Notes: generated from the sequence alone by a model not told the origin. A stretch of 35,725 nucleotides of DNA from Anaerolineales bacterium (GCA_016789175.1 JAEURK010000398.1:1-35725), one strand, 5' to 3'; counted from the first letter of the stretch, positions 25,559 through 33,038 are shown. Numbers and translations: made by a program.

Positions 25559-25685
25559 TGACGGCCGCTGTGGATACCGGTCTGAACTGCAGCCTCAATT
25601 CGCGAAATTCGTGGCGAAAATCGCAACGTTTCGCTCTGGATGCGTTAGCCCTGGGCGACCTTCGATACTCCGACTCTCGGTGGGT

Positions 25686-25691
25686 TATAAT
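25686..25691 (+). promoter_or_regulatory. -10 box, leaderless, for the 25700 gene
   Basis: TATAAT with an 8-nt gap (CGCGACTT) to ATG 25700 and no Shine-Dalgarno site. The upstream gap from 25559 also holds a GCGAAA/TTTCGC inverted pair near 25600-25635, significance unknown. Confidence 0.6.
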
Positions 25692-25699
25692 CGCGACTT

Positions 25700-26194
25700 A
25701 TGACCAATGCGCCCACGCATCCCGATGAGGGCCCGGCGCCCGAGCGCCCCGCTGTTCCGCCGGTTGAGCCGTTTCCGGCCCCTGAGCCGGAGGGCCTGAC
25801 CCCGCGCCAGCGCGCCACCCTGATCGTGACCGCCATCCTTGGCCTCTTGATCCTGGTCGGGCTGATCGCCGGCGCCGTCTTCCTGGTCCAGCACCCGACC
25901 CAGGCCGCCGCCGTGCGCGACGTCTTCATCATTCTGATGGCTTTGATGATGGTGTTCATCGGGGTCGCCCTGGCGGTCGTCGCGGTCCAGATCGCGCTCC
26001 TCACCAACCTGCTGCGCAACGAACTGAAACCGATCCTGGAGGCGACCCAGGAGACGGTGCGCACCGTCCGGGGCACGGCGGTGTTCTTAAGTGAGAACGT
26101 GGCCGAGCCGGTGATCAAGCTCAACGCTTACGTCGCCGGGCTCAGCAAGATCGTCGACACCTTTAACCAACTGGGCGGGATCTTCCGCCGCTGA
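25700..26194 (+). CDS. Two-helix membrane protein of unknown function
   Basis: The product has 164 residues. A proline-rich, acidic N-terminus (1-35, with repeated PxP) precedes two strong membrane helices (about 40-63 and 74-102). A C-terminal amphipathic region with possible coiled coil follows (LLRNELKPILEATQETVRTVRGTAVFLSENV and beyond). The C-terminal part recalls DUF948-like proteins, which resemble partners of YtxH proteins, but this is weak. The next gene, 34 nt on, encodes a YtxH-type protein, which supports the pairing. Promoter spacing suggests a leaderless message. A small GC hairpin with a T-run covers the stop. Confidence 0.75.
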   Translation: MTNAPTHPDEGPAPERPAVPPVEPFPAPEPEGLTPRQRATLIVTAILGLLILVGLIAGAVFLVQHPTQAAAVRDVFIILMALMMVFIGVALAVVAVQIALLTNLLRNELKPILEATQETVRTVRGTAVFLSENVAEPVIKLNAYVAGLSKIVDTFNQLGGIFRR

Positions 26195-26213
26195 ACGCCG
26201 CGGGCGGCGTTTT
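26194..26213 (+). terminator. Small hairpin with T-run between the two membrane protein genes
   Basis: ACGCC(GC) pairs with (GC)GGCGT and is followed by TTTTCC. It starts at the stop codon and ends just before the ribosome site of the next gene, so it may reduce rather than stop read-through. Confidence 0.4.
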
Positions 26214-26228
26214 CCAAGGAGAGGGACC

Positions 26229-26591
26229 ATGTCTGAATCTTCCGACAGCGAGATTGGTAGCTTCCTGACGGGCTTCATCATCGGCGGGCTGGTCGGCGCG
26301 GCCGTGGCCCTGATCATGGCGCCGCAGTCAGGCGAGGAGACCCGGGCTCAGATCCGACAGCGCAGCATCGAACTGCGCGATCAAGCCAACACGTATGGCG
26401 AGGACGCCCGGCATCGTGCCGAGGAGGCCGCCGCCGCCGCCCGCAATCGGGCCGAAAAGCTGGCGGCCGAGGCCAGGGCTAAGGGCGAAGAGCTGGCCGA
26501 GAAGGGCAAAGGCATCGTGACCGAGCGCCGCAAGCAGATCGACGATCTGCTGGGCCGCAAGGGCAGCGAGTCGGAAGCCGCCGCCGGCTGA
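26229..26591 (+). CDS. YtxH domain protein
   Basis: The product has 120 residues. A glycine-rich membrane helix near the N-terminus (FLTGFIIGGLVGAAVALIMAP, about 12-32) is followed at once by QSGEETRAQIRQR, the signature of the YtxH family. The rest is a long charged, alanine-rich helix (residues 38-110, repeats like RAEEAAAAARNRAEKLAAEA), probably a coiled coil. Related proteins are induced by general stress in Bacillus; the molecular role is unknown. An AAGGAG site (26216-26221) lies 7 nt before the ATG. It is followed by a 20-bp hairpin shared with the convergent citrate synthase gene. Confidence 0.88.
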   Translation: MSESSDSEIGSFLTGFIIGGLVGAAVALIMAPQSGEETRAQIRQRSIELRDQANTYGEDARHRAEEAAAAARNRAEKLAAEARAKGEELAEKGKGIVTERRKQIDDLLGRKGSESEAAAG

Positions 26592-26616
26592 GCGCCTGAA
26601 CCGCTCCGCATAACCA

Positions 26617-26666
26617 AGCAACAGCCCGCCTGCCGAGCCCCTGGGGTCGGCAGGCGGGCTGTTGCT
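26617..26666. terminator. Bidirectional terminator hairpin
   Basis: A perfect 20-bp stem (26617-26636 with 26647-26666) has a 10-nt loop GCCCCTGGGG. It lies between the convergent YtxH and citrate synthase genes. Neither side has a strong T-run, so termination may depend on the stem strength or on other factors. Confidence 0.75.
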
Positions 26667-26687
26667 GATTCCGCAACCGCACTGCCA

Positions 26688-27869
26688 TCACACGGACGGC
26701 AGCGGGCCGGTGTAGCGCGCCCGTGGCCGAATGAGCGCATCCGTCGCGTACGCTTCAAGGGCGTGACCGATCCACCCGACCGTCCGGCCCAGCGCAAAGA
26801 GCGTCAGACCACTGCCAACCGGTAGCGCGAGCGCACGCGTCAGCGCGGCCAGGGCGAAGTCGATCGTCGGCTTCTCGCCAAGGTGCTCGGCCGCCTGTCG
26901 CGCCACAGCTGCGGCCAGGCGCGCTTCGGCCCCGTGCGGAGCCAGCGACGCCAGCGCCCGCAGCAGCGCGGCAGCCCGCGGGTCGCCTTGCGGGTACAGC
27001 GGATGGCCGAAGCCCGGCAACCGCTCCTGCTCCTGGAGCCAACGGGCCACAGCTCGGGTCGCGCCGGAGTGGGCCGCGTCCGCCAACAGCCGATCCACCT
27101 GCTCGATCAGGCCTCCATGCCGCCGACCCTGGAGCGCCGAGAGCCCGGCCGTGACGGCCGCGTACGGCGTGGCCCCACTCGAAGCCACGCAGCGCACGGT
27201 GAAAGCCGAGATGTTGAGCTCATGGTCGGCGCACAGCCCCAGGGCCATCTCGATCACTGGCCGCGCGCGGGCCGGGACCTTCCAGGCGCGGGCCAATCGC
27301 GCGGCGGTTGGTTCGGCCGATGGGGCCGCGCCGATCGCGAGCCCCGTCAACAGGCGCAGGATGCGCAGCCCGGTGCGCTGCACGCCTGCCGGCCGCAGAT
27401 CGTACGCAGCGGGATCCCTCTGCCCGGCCAGTGGCAACGCCGCTTGAAAACGGGTCAAGGGCGCCAGCCGGGGCGGGACGCGCACCCGCGCCACCTTGCC
27501 GACGGCCTCGGGCGCCGCCCCAAGCGCGCCTGCCCACAGCAACCCTGCGATCTGCTCCAGGCTGGCGGTGGCCGCCAACGCCACAGCATCCTGACCGTTG
27601 TAGTACAAACGCCCGTCCTGGATCAAGGTCAAGGCCGAGTCCAGCACCGGCGCGCCCCACTGCAACGCATCGGCTGCCGCGCGGGTCGGGTCTTTGCGGG
27701 CCGCTTTGCGCTTCGCCCACTGATCGACATCGACAACCCGATACCGGCGGGCGTGCGGGCCATCACCCGGATCGGATTGGATCAGGCCGCGGCTGACATA
27801 GGCATACAACGTAGCCCGGCTGACGCCGAGCCGGCGCGCGGCCTCGGCTGCGGTGTAGAAAGTCTTCAT
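26688..27869 (-). CDS. Citrate synthase (Si type) with N-terminal helix-turn-helix domain
   Basis: The product has 393 residues. Residues 1-60 form an excisionase/MerR-type HTH (YTAAEAARRLGVSRATLYAYVSR, then a wing ending RRYRVVDVDQWAKRK). The rest is a citrate synthase domain with the catalytic set intact: H216 in ADHELNISAF, H251 in GRRHGG, H289 in GFGHPLYPQGDPRA (R298), D337 in TIDF, R362 in GRTVGWIGHALE and arginines at 381-385. It should condense acetyl-CoA (or propionyl-CoA) with oxaloacetate. HTH-fused citrate synthases are known in other bacteria, but their regulatory role is little studied. GAGGAG (27875-27880) lies 5 nt before the ATG. The gene is divergent from a Re-citrate-synthase-like gene, with a palindrome between them that the HTH could bind. 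Confidence 0.93.
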   Translation of the reverse strand: MKTFYTAAEAARRLGVSRATLYAYVSRGLIQSDPGDGPHARRYRVVDVDQWAKRKAARKDPTRAAADALQWGAPVLDSALTLIQDGRLYYNGQDAVALAATASLEQIAGLLWAGALGAAPEAVGKVARVRVPPRLAPLTRFQAALPLAGQRDPAAYDLRPAGVQRTGLRILRLLTGLAIGAAPSAEPTAARLARAWKVPARARPVIEMALGLCADHELNISAFTVRCVASSGATPYAAVTAGLSALQGRRHGGLIEQVDRLLADAAHSGATRAVARWLQEQERLPGFGHPLYPQGDPRAAALLRALASLAPHGAEARLAAAVARQAAEHLGEKPTIDFALAALTRALALPVGSGLTLFALGRTVGWIGHALEAYATDALIRPRARYTGPLPSV

Positions 27870-27891
27870 CCGTGCTCCTCAAACTGCAACA

Positions 27892-27907
27892 TTGATTTTT
27901 CAATCAA
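27892..27907. promoter_or_regulatory. Palindromic operator candidate between the two citrate synthase genes
   Basis: TTGATT-TTTC-AATCAA is an AT-rich inverted repeat in a GC-rich gap of 76 bp. It lies beside the plus-strand -35-like TTGACG at 27910. It is a natural candidate site for the HTH domain encoded by the minus-strand gene. Confidence 0.45.
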
Positions 27908-27909
27908 GA

Positions 27910-27939
27910 TTGACGACATTGCCGGCTTTATTCTAGCAT
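27910..27939 (+). promoter_or_regulatory. Promoter candidate for the Re-citrate-synthase-like gene
   Basis: TTGACG (27910-27915), an 18-nt spacer and TAGCAT (27934-27939), then 6 nt to ATG 27946, again leaderless spacing. The -10 is weak; TATTCT at 27929 is an alternative. Confidence 0.4.
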
Positions 27940-27945
27940 CGGTTC

Positions 27946-29235
27946 ATGACCATCCCTGACGTCCCGACCCCTGATTACTTCGAGCCGAGCTTTCCACGTG
28001 GCGGCTTTCCGCGTTTCGAGTGGGCTGAGCGGCCGCCGGATCTCGCCCCGGCGGCCTGGACCACCGAGACCACCCATCGCGATGGCCAACAGGGTGGATT
28101 GCCCTTGACCGTCGCGCAGGGTGTCCGCATCTTCGAGGTGATGAACGCCTTCACGGGGGCCAGCGGCGCGATCCGGCAGGCGGAGTTCTTCGCCTATCGG
28201 GCGTCCGATCGCGCCATGCTCGAGGCCGCGCTCGAGATGCACCATTCGGGCGCACCGATCGAGCCGACGACCTGGATCCGGGCCACCGCCAAAGACGTCG
28301 CCCTGATCGCCGGGCTGGGTGTGCGCGAGACGGGCATGCTGGCCTCGGCCTCCGACTACCACACCTTCCACAAGTTCACGCCGGCCGGCCGCTCGGCGGC
28401 GGCGCGCACCTACCTCGACGCTGTCACAGCCGTGCTCGCGGCTGGACTGCGCCCACGCCTGCATCTGGAGGATGCCACCCGCGCGCCGCGCGAGTTCATG
28501 CTGCCGTTCGTGACGGCCGTGCTCGAGCGGGCTCGGGCGTTCGGGCCCGAACAACGCCCGCGCTTCCGGGTTTGCGACACACTCGGCCTGGGATTGCCGT
28601 ACGACGGCGTCGCGTGGCCGCGCTCGGTTCCGCGTATGATCCGCGAGTTGCGCGGGTTGGGGCTGGCGGCCGAAGATCTGGAGTTCCACCCGCACAACGA
28701 CACCCACCTCGTGGTTGCCAACTGCCTCGCAGCGGTCCAGGCCGGCTGCGCGGCCATCAACGGCACGTTGTTGGGCAAGGGCGAGCGGTCGGGCAATGCA
28801 CCGCTCGAGGGCGTGCTGCTGCACCTGATCGGCCTGGGTTACTTTGACCAGAGAGCCCCCGACTTCAAAGCCCTCAACGATCTGGCGGCGCTGTATGAAG
28901 CGATGGGCGAGCCCGTGCCGGCCAAATACCCGCTCTTCGGCAAAGATGCGCATCGCACGCGGGCCGGGATTCACGCCGACGGTCTCAACAAATTCTGGTG
29001 GATGTACGCGCCCTTCGACGTCCCGGCATTGTTAGGGCGCCCGCTCGAGGTCAGCCTGACCAAGGACTCGGGCGTGGCCGGCCTGATCTTCACAGTCAAG
29101 CAACATACCGGGCATGAACTGGCCAAGGACGACCCCACCCTGCTCAAACTCCACGCCTGGATGCAGGCCGAGTTCGACCAGGGCCGCCAGACCGCGATCG
29201 AGTGGGAGGAGATCCGGGGATTGGTCGATTTATGA
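27946..29235 (+). CDS. Re-citrate synthase-like enzyme (homocitrate/isopropylmalate synthase superfamily)
   Basis: The product has 429 residues. The HMGL-type TIM barrel starts with WTTETTHRDGQQGG (38-51), holding the catalytic R45-D46 pair. Later come HLEDATRAP, RVCDTLGLGLPY, the metal site FHPHNDTH (H248, H250) and GTLLGKGERSGNAPLEG, then AGIHADGLNK. The N-terminal YFEPSFPRGGFPRFEW, the GAIRQAEFFAY segment and SASDYHTFHKF match my memory of Re-citrate synthases such as those of Clostridium kluyveri and Dehalococcoides. The leucine-feedback domain of LeuA is absent. Re-citrate synthase makes citrate from acetyl-CoA and oxaloacetate with opposite stereochemistry. Homocitrate synthase cannot be excluded. 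The divergent Si-type citrate synthase strengthens a citrate-related role. A 19-bp terminator hairpin follows. Confidence 0.8.
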   Translation: MTIPDVPTPDYFEPSFPRGGFPRFEWAERPPDLAPAAWTTETTHRDGQQGGLPLTVAQGVRIFEVMNAFTGASGAIRQAEFFAYRASDRAMLEAALEMHHSGAPIEPTTWIRATAKDVALIAGLGVRETGMLASASDYHTFHKFTPAGRSAAARTYLDAVTAVLAAGLRPRLHLEDATRAPREFMLPFVTAVLERARAFGPEQRPRFRVCDTLGLGLPYDGVAWPRSVPRMIRELRGLGLAAEDLEFHPHNDTHLVVANCLAAVQAGCAAINGTLLGKGERSGNAPLEGVLLHLIGLGYFDQRAPDFKALNDLAALYEAMGEPVPAKYPLFGKDAHRTRAGIHADGLNKFWWMYAPFDVPALLGRPLEVSLTKDSGVAGLIFTVKQHTGHELAKDDPTLLKLHAWMQAEFDQGRQTAIEWEEIRGLVDL

Positions 29236-29237
29236 GT

Positions 29238-29299
29238 GACACCGGGAGTGCGAACGCCGGGCTTCAGGCCTCAAGGGTACCGTTCGCACTCCCGGTGTC
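29238..29299 (+). terminator. Terminator after the Re-citrate-synthase-like gene
   Basis: A perfect 19-bp stem (29238-29256 with 29281-29299) with a 24-nt loop is followed by TTTGG. It begins 2 nt after the stop codon. Confidence 0.8.
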
Positions 29300-29320
29300 T
29301 TTGGAGAATCCAGCCCAAAC

Positions 29321-29349
29321 CTGACGCCCGGCCCCTGACGCCTTATAAT
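29321..29349 (+). promoter_or_regulatory. Promoter of the radical SAM gene, leaderless
   Basis: CTGACG (29321-29326), a 17-nt spacer and TATAAT (29344-29349), then 8 nt to ATG 29358. It is the most complete promoter in the window. Confidence 0.65.
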
Positions 29350-29357
29350 TCTCCAAG

Positions 29358-31283
29358 ATGACTCCTGAATCCATCCCCCACGCGCTGGACCGCATGCTTC
29401 CGCGGGTCGAGAAGCCGGGCCGGTACACCGGTGGCGAACTGAACTCGATCGTCAAGGATTGGGCGACCGCGCGCCTGAAAGTGTGTCTGGCCTTTCCGGA
29501 TGTCTACGAGATCGGCACCCCAAACCTGGGCCTGGCGATCCTGTACGACCTGATCAACCGCCGGCCCGACTTGCTTGCGGAACGCGCCTTTGTGCCCTGG
29601 TCCGACATGGAGGCCGCCATGCGGGCGGCCGGGCTGCCGCTGTTCGCGCTCGAGAGCAAACGCCCGATCCGCGACTTCGACCTGATCGGGATTTCGATCC
29701 CGTACGAGCAGCTGTATTCGAACGCCGTCAACTTCATCGACCTGGCCGGGCTGCCCCTGCTGGCCGCCGAACGCGACCCCCGCGCGATGCCGCTGATCAT
29801 CGTCGGCGGGCACAGCGCCTACAACCCCGAGCCGATGTCGGACTTCGTCGACGCCTTCGTCATCGGCGAAGGCGAGGACGTGATCTTCGACATCCTCAAG
29901 GTACTGGACGAATGGAAAGCCGGCGACGCGCCCAAGATCGAGTTGCTGCGCAAGCTGGCCGGGATCTGGGGGGTGTACGTGCCGGCGCTATACGCGCCCG
30001 AGTACAACGAGGACGGCACGATCGCGGCCGTGCTCCCGATCGACGCCGCCGCGCCCGCCAAGGTGCTCAAGCGCATCGTGCCGATCCTGCCGCCACCGCC
30101 CACCCGGCTGATCGTGCCGTACATCGCCACGATCCACAACCGTTATGCGGTCGAGATCATGCGCGGCTGTACGCGCGGCTGTCGCTTCTGCCATGCGGGC
30201 ATGATCACGCGCCCGGTGCGTGAGCGCCGGGTCGAGGCCATCGTCGACGCGATCGAGGAAGGTCTGAAGAACACGGGCTTCGAGGAGATCGCGTTGCTGT
30301 CGCTGTCGTCATCCGACTATGGCGACGTCGTCGATCTGGTGCGCAAGGTCGGCGAGCGCTTCGCGGGCAAGCACCTGAGCGTGTCGCTGCCGTCGCTCCG
30401 GATCGAGAGCGCGTCGGTCGAGTTGATGGAAGCGCTCAAGGACAACAAGCGCGGCGGCTTCACCTTTGCGCCCGAGGCCGCGACCGAGCGCATGCGCGAG
30501 ATCATCAACAAGCCGGTTTCGACCGAGCAGCTGCTCGAAACCGTACGCGCGGTCTTTGAACGCGGCTGGACGCACGTCAAGCTGTATTTCATGATCGGCC
30601 ACCCGGCCGAGACGCTCGCGGACGTACAGGCCATCGCCGAGGTATGCAAACGGGTGCGGGATGAAGGCCGCAAGTATGTGGGCAACAAGGTCAGCGTCAC
30701 AGCCGGCGTCAGCACGTTCGTGCCCAAGCCGCACACGCCGTTCCAGTGGGTCGCGTGCGACTCGATCGAGCAGATCCGGGCCAAGCAATCGCTGCTCAAA
30801 CGCGAGCTGCGCGGCCCCGGGCTCAAACTCAACTGGAACAACCCCGAGGAGACCCAGCTCGAGGCCTGGTTCTCGCGCGGCGATCGACGCCTGGGTGCAG
30901 TGCTGCGTGCCGCGCACCGCAAGGGTATTCGCTTCGACGCCTGGCAGGAGCACTTCAATTACCCGGCCTGGCTCGAGTGCTTCGCCGAGGTCGGGCTCGA
31001 CCCGCGCTTCTACACCCATCGCGAGCGGCTGATCGACGAGACCTTCCCGTGGGAGCACATCGACGTCGCGGTCAAGAAGCAGTTCCTGGCCGAGGATTAC
31101 CGCTGGAGCCTGCGCGGCCAGACCCGCATCGACTGTCGCGAGCGCTGCTTCGCCTGCGGCATCCTGCCCAAGTTCACGGCGCTGCGCATGCAGACTCCGG
31201 CCAAAGCCTGGGAGTGTCCGGAGGTCAAGCCCAAACACCTGCGGCGGGCAACCACGCCCGAGCTGCCGGTCGCCGGGGATTAA
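29358..31283 (+). CDS. B12-binding radical SAM protein, TIGR03960 family
   Basis: The product has 641 residues. A B12-binding-like N-terminal half (FPDVYEIGTPNLGLAILYDL, then IIVGGHSAYNPEPM and FVIGEGED) precedes the radical SAM barrel. The iron-sulfur motif is C271-TRG-C275-RF-C278 in MRGCTRGCRFCHAG, followed by RPVRERR. Later motifs are LSSSDYGD, SLPSLRIES and FAPEAATERMREIINK. A second CX3CX2C set occurs near the C-terminus (C593, C597, C600; DCRERCFACG), possibly an extra cluster. The family is conserved but its substrate is unknown; it is usually next to or fused with a DUF2344 protein, as at 32053 here, often near ribosomal or RNase genes. That suggests an RNA or ribosome-related modification, which remains inference. 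Confidence 0.95.
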   Translation: MTPESIPHALDRMLPRVEKPGRYTGGELNSIVKDWATARLKVCLAFPDVYEIGTPNLGLAILYDLINRRPDLLAERAFVPWSDMEAAMRAAGLPLFALESKRPIRDFDLIGISIPYEQLYSNAVNFIDLAGLPLLAAERDPRAMPLIIVGGHSAYNPEPMSDFVDAFVIGEGEDVIFDILKVLDEWKAGDAPKIELLRKLAGIWGVYVPALYAPEYNEDGTIAAVLPIDAAAPAKVLKRIVPILPPPPTRLIVPYIATIHNRYAVEIMRGCTRGCRFCHAGMITRPVRERRVEAIVDAIEEGLKNTGFEEIALLSLSSSDYGDVVDLVRKVGERFAGKHLSVSLPSLRIESASVELMEALKDNKRGGFTFAPEAATERMREIINKPVSTEQLLETVRAVFERGWTHVKLYFMIGHPAETLADVQAIAEVCKRVRDEGRKYVGNKVSVTAGVSTFVPKPHTPFQWVACDSIEQIRAKQSLLKRELRGPGLKLNWNNPEETQLEAWFSRGDRRLGAVLRAAHRKGIRFDAWQEHFNYPAWLECFAEVGLDPRFYTHRERLIDETFPWEHIDVAVKKQFLAEDYRWSLRGQTRIDCRERCFACGILPKFTALRMQTPAKAWECPEVKPKHLRRATTPELPVAGD

Positions 31284-31328
31284 CCGGCGACGCCACGGTC
31301 GGCCGCCGGCCGACAGCAGGAGACGAGC

Positions 31329-31709
31329 GTGCCCCATACCCGGTCCGACCGCCCCCCGGCCTCAGCCCGGGTGTGGGGCGCCTTGGCTGCGATCGGTTTA
31401 GTTGTGGCTGCCGTGCTCTGCGGCGCCGGCGGGATCGGCTGGCTCTGGCTGGCCGGGGACGATCCACCCCCCAAATCCGACGTGACGATCGTTGGCACGC
31501 GCTGGATCCTGGACCGCAACGGGCCGAGCACGTGCGTGACTGTCGAATACCGGGCCGAGCCGCTGCGCGAGGCGCCTGGGCTGCTGCACCAAACCTATTC
31601 GCTTGATTGGCCGCTCAACGCGGTTGATGACGATCCGCTGATGCGGGTCGACGTCGCCACGTTGATCGGCCACGTATCGTTGCGCCAGCACACCCTGTGC
31701 TGGTCGTGA
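31329..31709 (+). CDS. Single-pass membrane-anchored protein of unknown function
   Basis: The product has 126 residues and starts at GTG (31329) with AGGAG (31318-31322) 6 nt before it. A short basic N-terminus (MPHTRSDRPP) is followed by a hydrophobic helix (about 18-40) and an exported domain of about 85 residues predicted from the charge pattern, with two cysteines (C56 and C124 approximately) that could form a disulfide. No family is recognised. It lies 45 nt after the radical SAM gene, probably on the same transcript, and separates it from the DUF2344 gene. Confidence 0.65.
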   Translation: MPHTRSDRPPASARVWGALAAIGLVVAAVLCGAGGIGWLWLAGDDPPPKSDVTIVGTRWILDRNGPSTCVTVEYRAEPLREAPGLLHQTYSLDWPLNAVDDDPLMRVDVATLIGHVSLRQHTLCWS

Positions 31710-31844
31710 GCCCCTGGCGACCAGAGGCCGACAGCGAGATCGAGGGCAAAGGCATTTGGACCCGTCCGGGCCTGGTGTGCCGCGGCTAGATCCCGCGCCT
31801 TACAACTTGCGATCCTATAGGCGAACCGGATTCGGACGGCTGGC

Positions 31845-31930
31845 CCGGTACACCGATCACACGGATGTTCACAGATGGCACGGAGCCATTTATGGTGTAT
31901 CCGTGCTATCCGTGAACATCCGTGTACCGG
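31845..31930. repeat. Long imperfect inverted repeat (ATCCGTG type)
   Basis: CCGGTACAC (31845-31853) pairs with 31922-31930. After a 7-nt bulge, ACGGATGTTCAC and GCACGGA pair with the right arm (TCCGTGC...GTGAACATCCGT) with a few mismatches. The loop is about 15 nt. ATCCGTG-rich hairpins of this kind are, as I recall, dispersed intergenic repeats in several bacterial groups. Confidence 0.75.
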
Positions 31931-32040
31931 TCCCGCCCGGTTCGGGGCTCCTGACAGCGTGCGATCGGGTTCGCCAACAGGATCAACTTGCCCGTGCACA
32001 CCCTGCCGGGCGATCGATCGGGAAACCCGAGCGTCTGCGA

Positions 32041-32046
32041 TAGAAT
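32041..32046 (+). promoter_or_regulatory. -10 box for the DUF2344 gene, leaderless with GTG start
   Basis: TAGAAT, 6-nt gap (GCCCGG) to GTG 32053. It gives this gene a promoter separate from that of the radical SAM gene. Confidence 0.45.
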
Positions 32047-32052
32047 GCCCGG

Positions 32053-32682
32053 GTGAGACTACGCATCGCATTTTCCAAAGGTGAAGCCATGCGCTTCACA
32101 GGGCATCTCGATTTGCATCGCGCCTGGGAGCGCACCTTTCGCCGCGCGCACCTGCCGCTTGCGTATACGCAGGGCTTCCATCCTCAGCCGCGGATTCAAC
32201 TGGCCGGGGCGCTGCCGCTCGGCTTCACCTCCAGCTGTGAGTTGGCCGATATCTGGCTCGAGCAAGATCTCCCGGTCGAATCGACGTTGACCGCCCTGCA
32301 AACGGCGGCGCCACCCGGTCTCGCCGTCCACCAGGCCGACGCCGTCGATGATCGCTTGCCTCCGCTTCAGGTCTTGCTGCGCTCCGCGACGTATGCGGTG
32401 CAACTCGAGGCTGAACAACCGGATCTTGCCCAGCGCGTGGCGGCGCTGTTGGCTGCGACCGAATTGCCGCGCGTGCGCCGCGAGAAGGCCTACGACCTGC
32501 GCCCGCTGATCGAGGCACTGGCGGTCGACCCCCAGGATCCGGCGGGCCTCTCGATGCAACTGGCGGCCCGCGACTCCGCGACCGGGCGGCCTGAGGAAGT
32601 CGTCGCGGCGCTCGGCTTTGACCCAACCGCCGCGCACTATCATCGCTCGGCCCTGCTTCTGGCCGAAACCGGGTCGGCGTGA
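32053..32682 (+). CDS. DUF2344 (TIGR03936) radical SAM-associated protein
   Basis: The product has 209 residues. It starts (GTG) MRLRIAFSKGEAMRFTGHLDLHRAWERTFRRAHLPLAYTQGFHPQPRIQLAGALPLG in order, the diagnostic N-terminus of the family (stretches quoted overlap here: FTGHLDLHRAWERTFRRA, 15-32; GFHPQPRIQLAGALPLGFTS, 41-60). In most genomes the gene directly follows, or is fused to, a TIGR03960 radical SAM gene, and is thought to be its partner. Here it lies 769 nt downstream with its own promoter-like box. Its stop overlaps the start of the HIT gene by 4 nt (GTGA). The function is unknown. Confidence 0.9.
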   Translation: MRLRIAFSKGEAMRFTGHLDLHRAWERTFRRAHLPLAYTQGFHPQPRIQLAGALPLGFTSSCELADIWLEQDLPVESTLTALQTAAPPGLAVHQADAVDDRLPPLQVLLRSATYAVQLEAEQPDLAQRVAALLAATELPRVRREKAYDLRPLIEALAVDPQDPAGLSMQLAARDSATGRPEEVVAALGFDPTAAHYHRSALLLAETGSA

Positions 32683-33038
32683 TCGGTGCGGTGTTTTTGA
32701 CGCTCGCCCGGTCACGCTGGGCCGCGCGCTGGATCGGGGCTCTGTTCGCCCGCCACAGCCGCTGGCTGCCCGTCCGGCGCGTGCGCGAGACCGAGCACGC
32801 TCTGGCCTTCTGGCATCCCCGTCCGGCCTATCCCATCCACATCCTGATCGTTCCGAAACAGGCCCTGATCTCGCTGGCTGACCTCGGCCCGGGCGCGCCC
32901 AATCCGGCCGGCGCCATGCTCGGGCTCGCCCGGACCGTAGCGCAGGACCTCGAGCTTGCCGATTATCGGCTCATCCTCAACGGCGGCGCCTATCAGGACG
33001 TCCCACAGATCCATCTACACCTGATCTCGGGCGGCTAG
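32679..33038 (+). CDS. HIT family protein with altered histidine triad
   Basis: The product has 119 residues. The end reads QDVPQIHLHLISGG, the place of the HIT motif HxHxHxx. The first His is replaced by Q110; H112, the position of the nucleophile in HIT hydrolases, and H114 remain. HAFWHP-like LAFWHPRPAYPIHILIVPKQ and YRLILNGGAYQDVPQ match the fold. HIT proteins hydrolyse or transfer nucleoside phosphoramidates and related bonds. Q at the first position occurs in some members, so activity may be kept. The GTG start overlaps the DUF2344 stop as GTGA. Its stop overlaps that of the convergent kinase gene in a CTAG. Confidence 0.85.
   Translation: MIGAVFLTLARSRWAARWIGALFARHSRWLPVRRVRETEHALAFWHPRPAYPIHILIVPKQALISLADLGPGAPNPAGAMLGLARTVAQDLELADYRLILNGGAYQDVPQIHLHLISGG

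Larger units (their letters stand above)
31710..32052. other. 343-nt gap with a long inverted repeat
   Basis: It holds the inverted repeat at 31845-31930 and the DUF2344 promoter at its right end. I see no gene or tRNA in the rest. Confidence 0.75.

Noticed and set aside
31710..32052. tRNA or small RNA gene in the gap before DUF2344
   Set aside because: The strong hairpin has no cloverleaf arms or CCA end and looks like a dispersed repeat.
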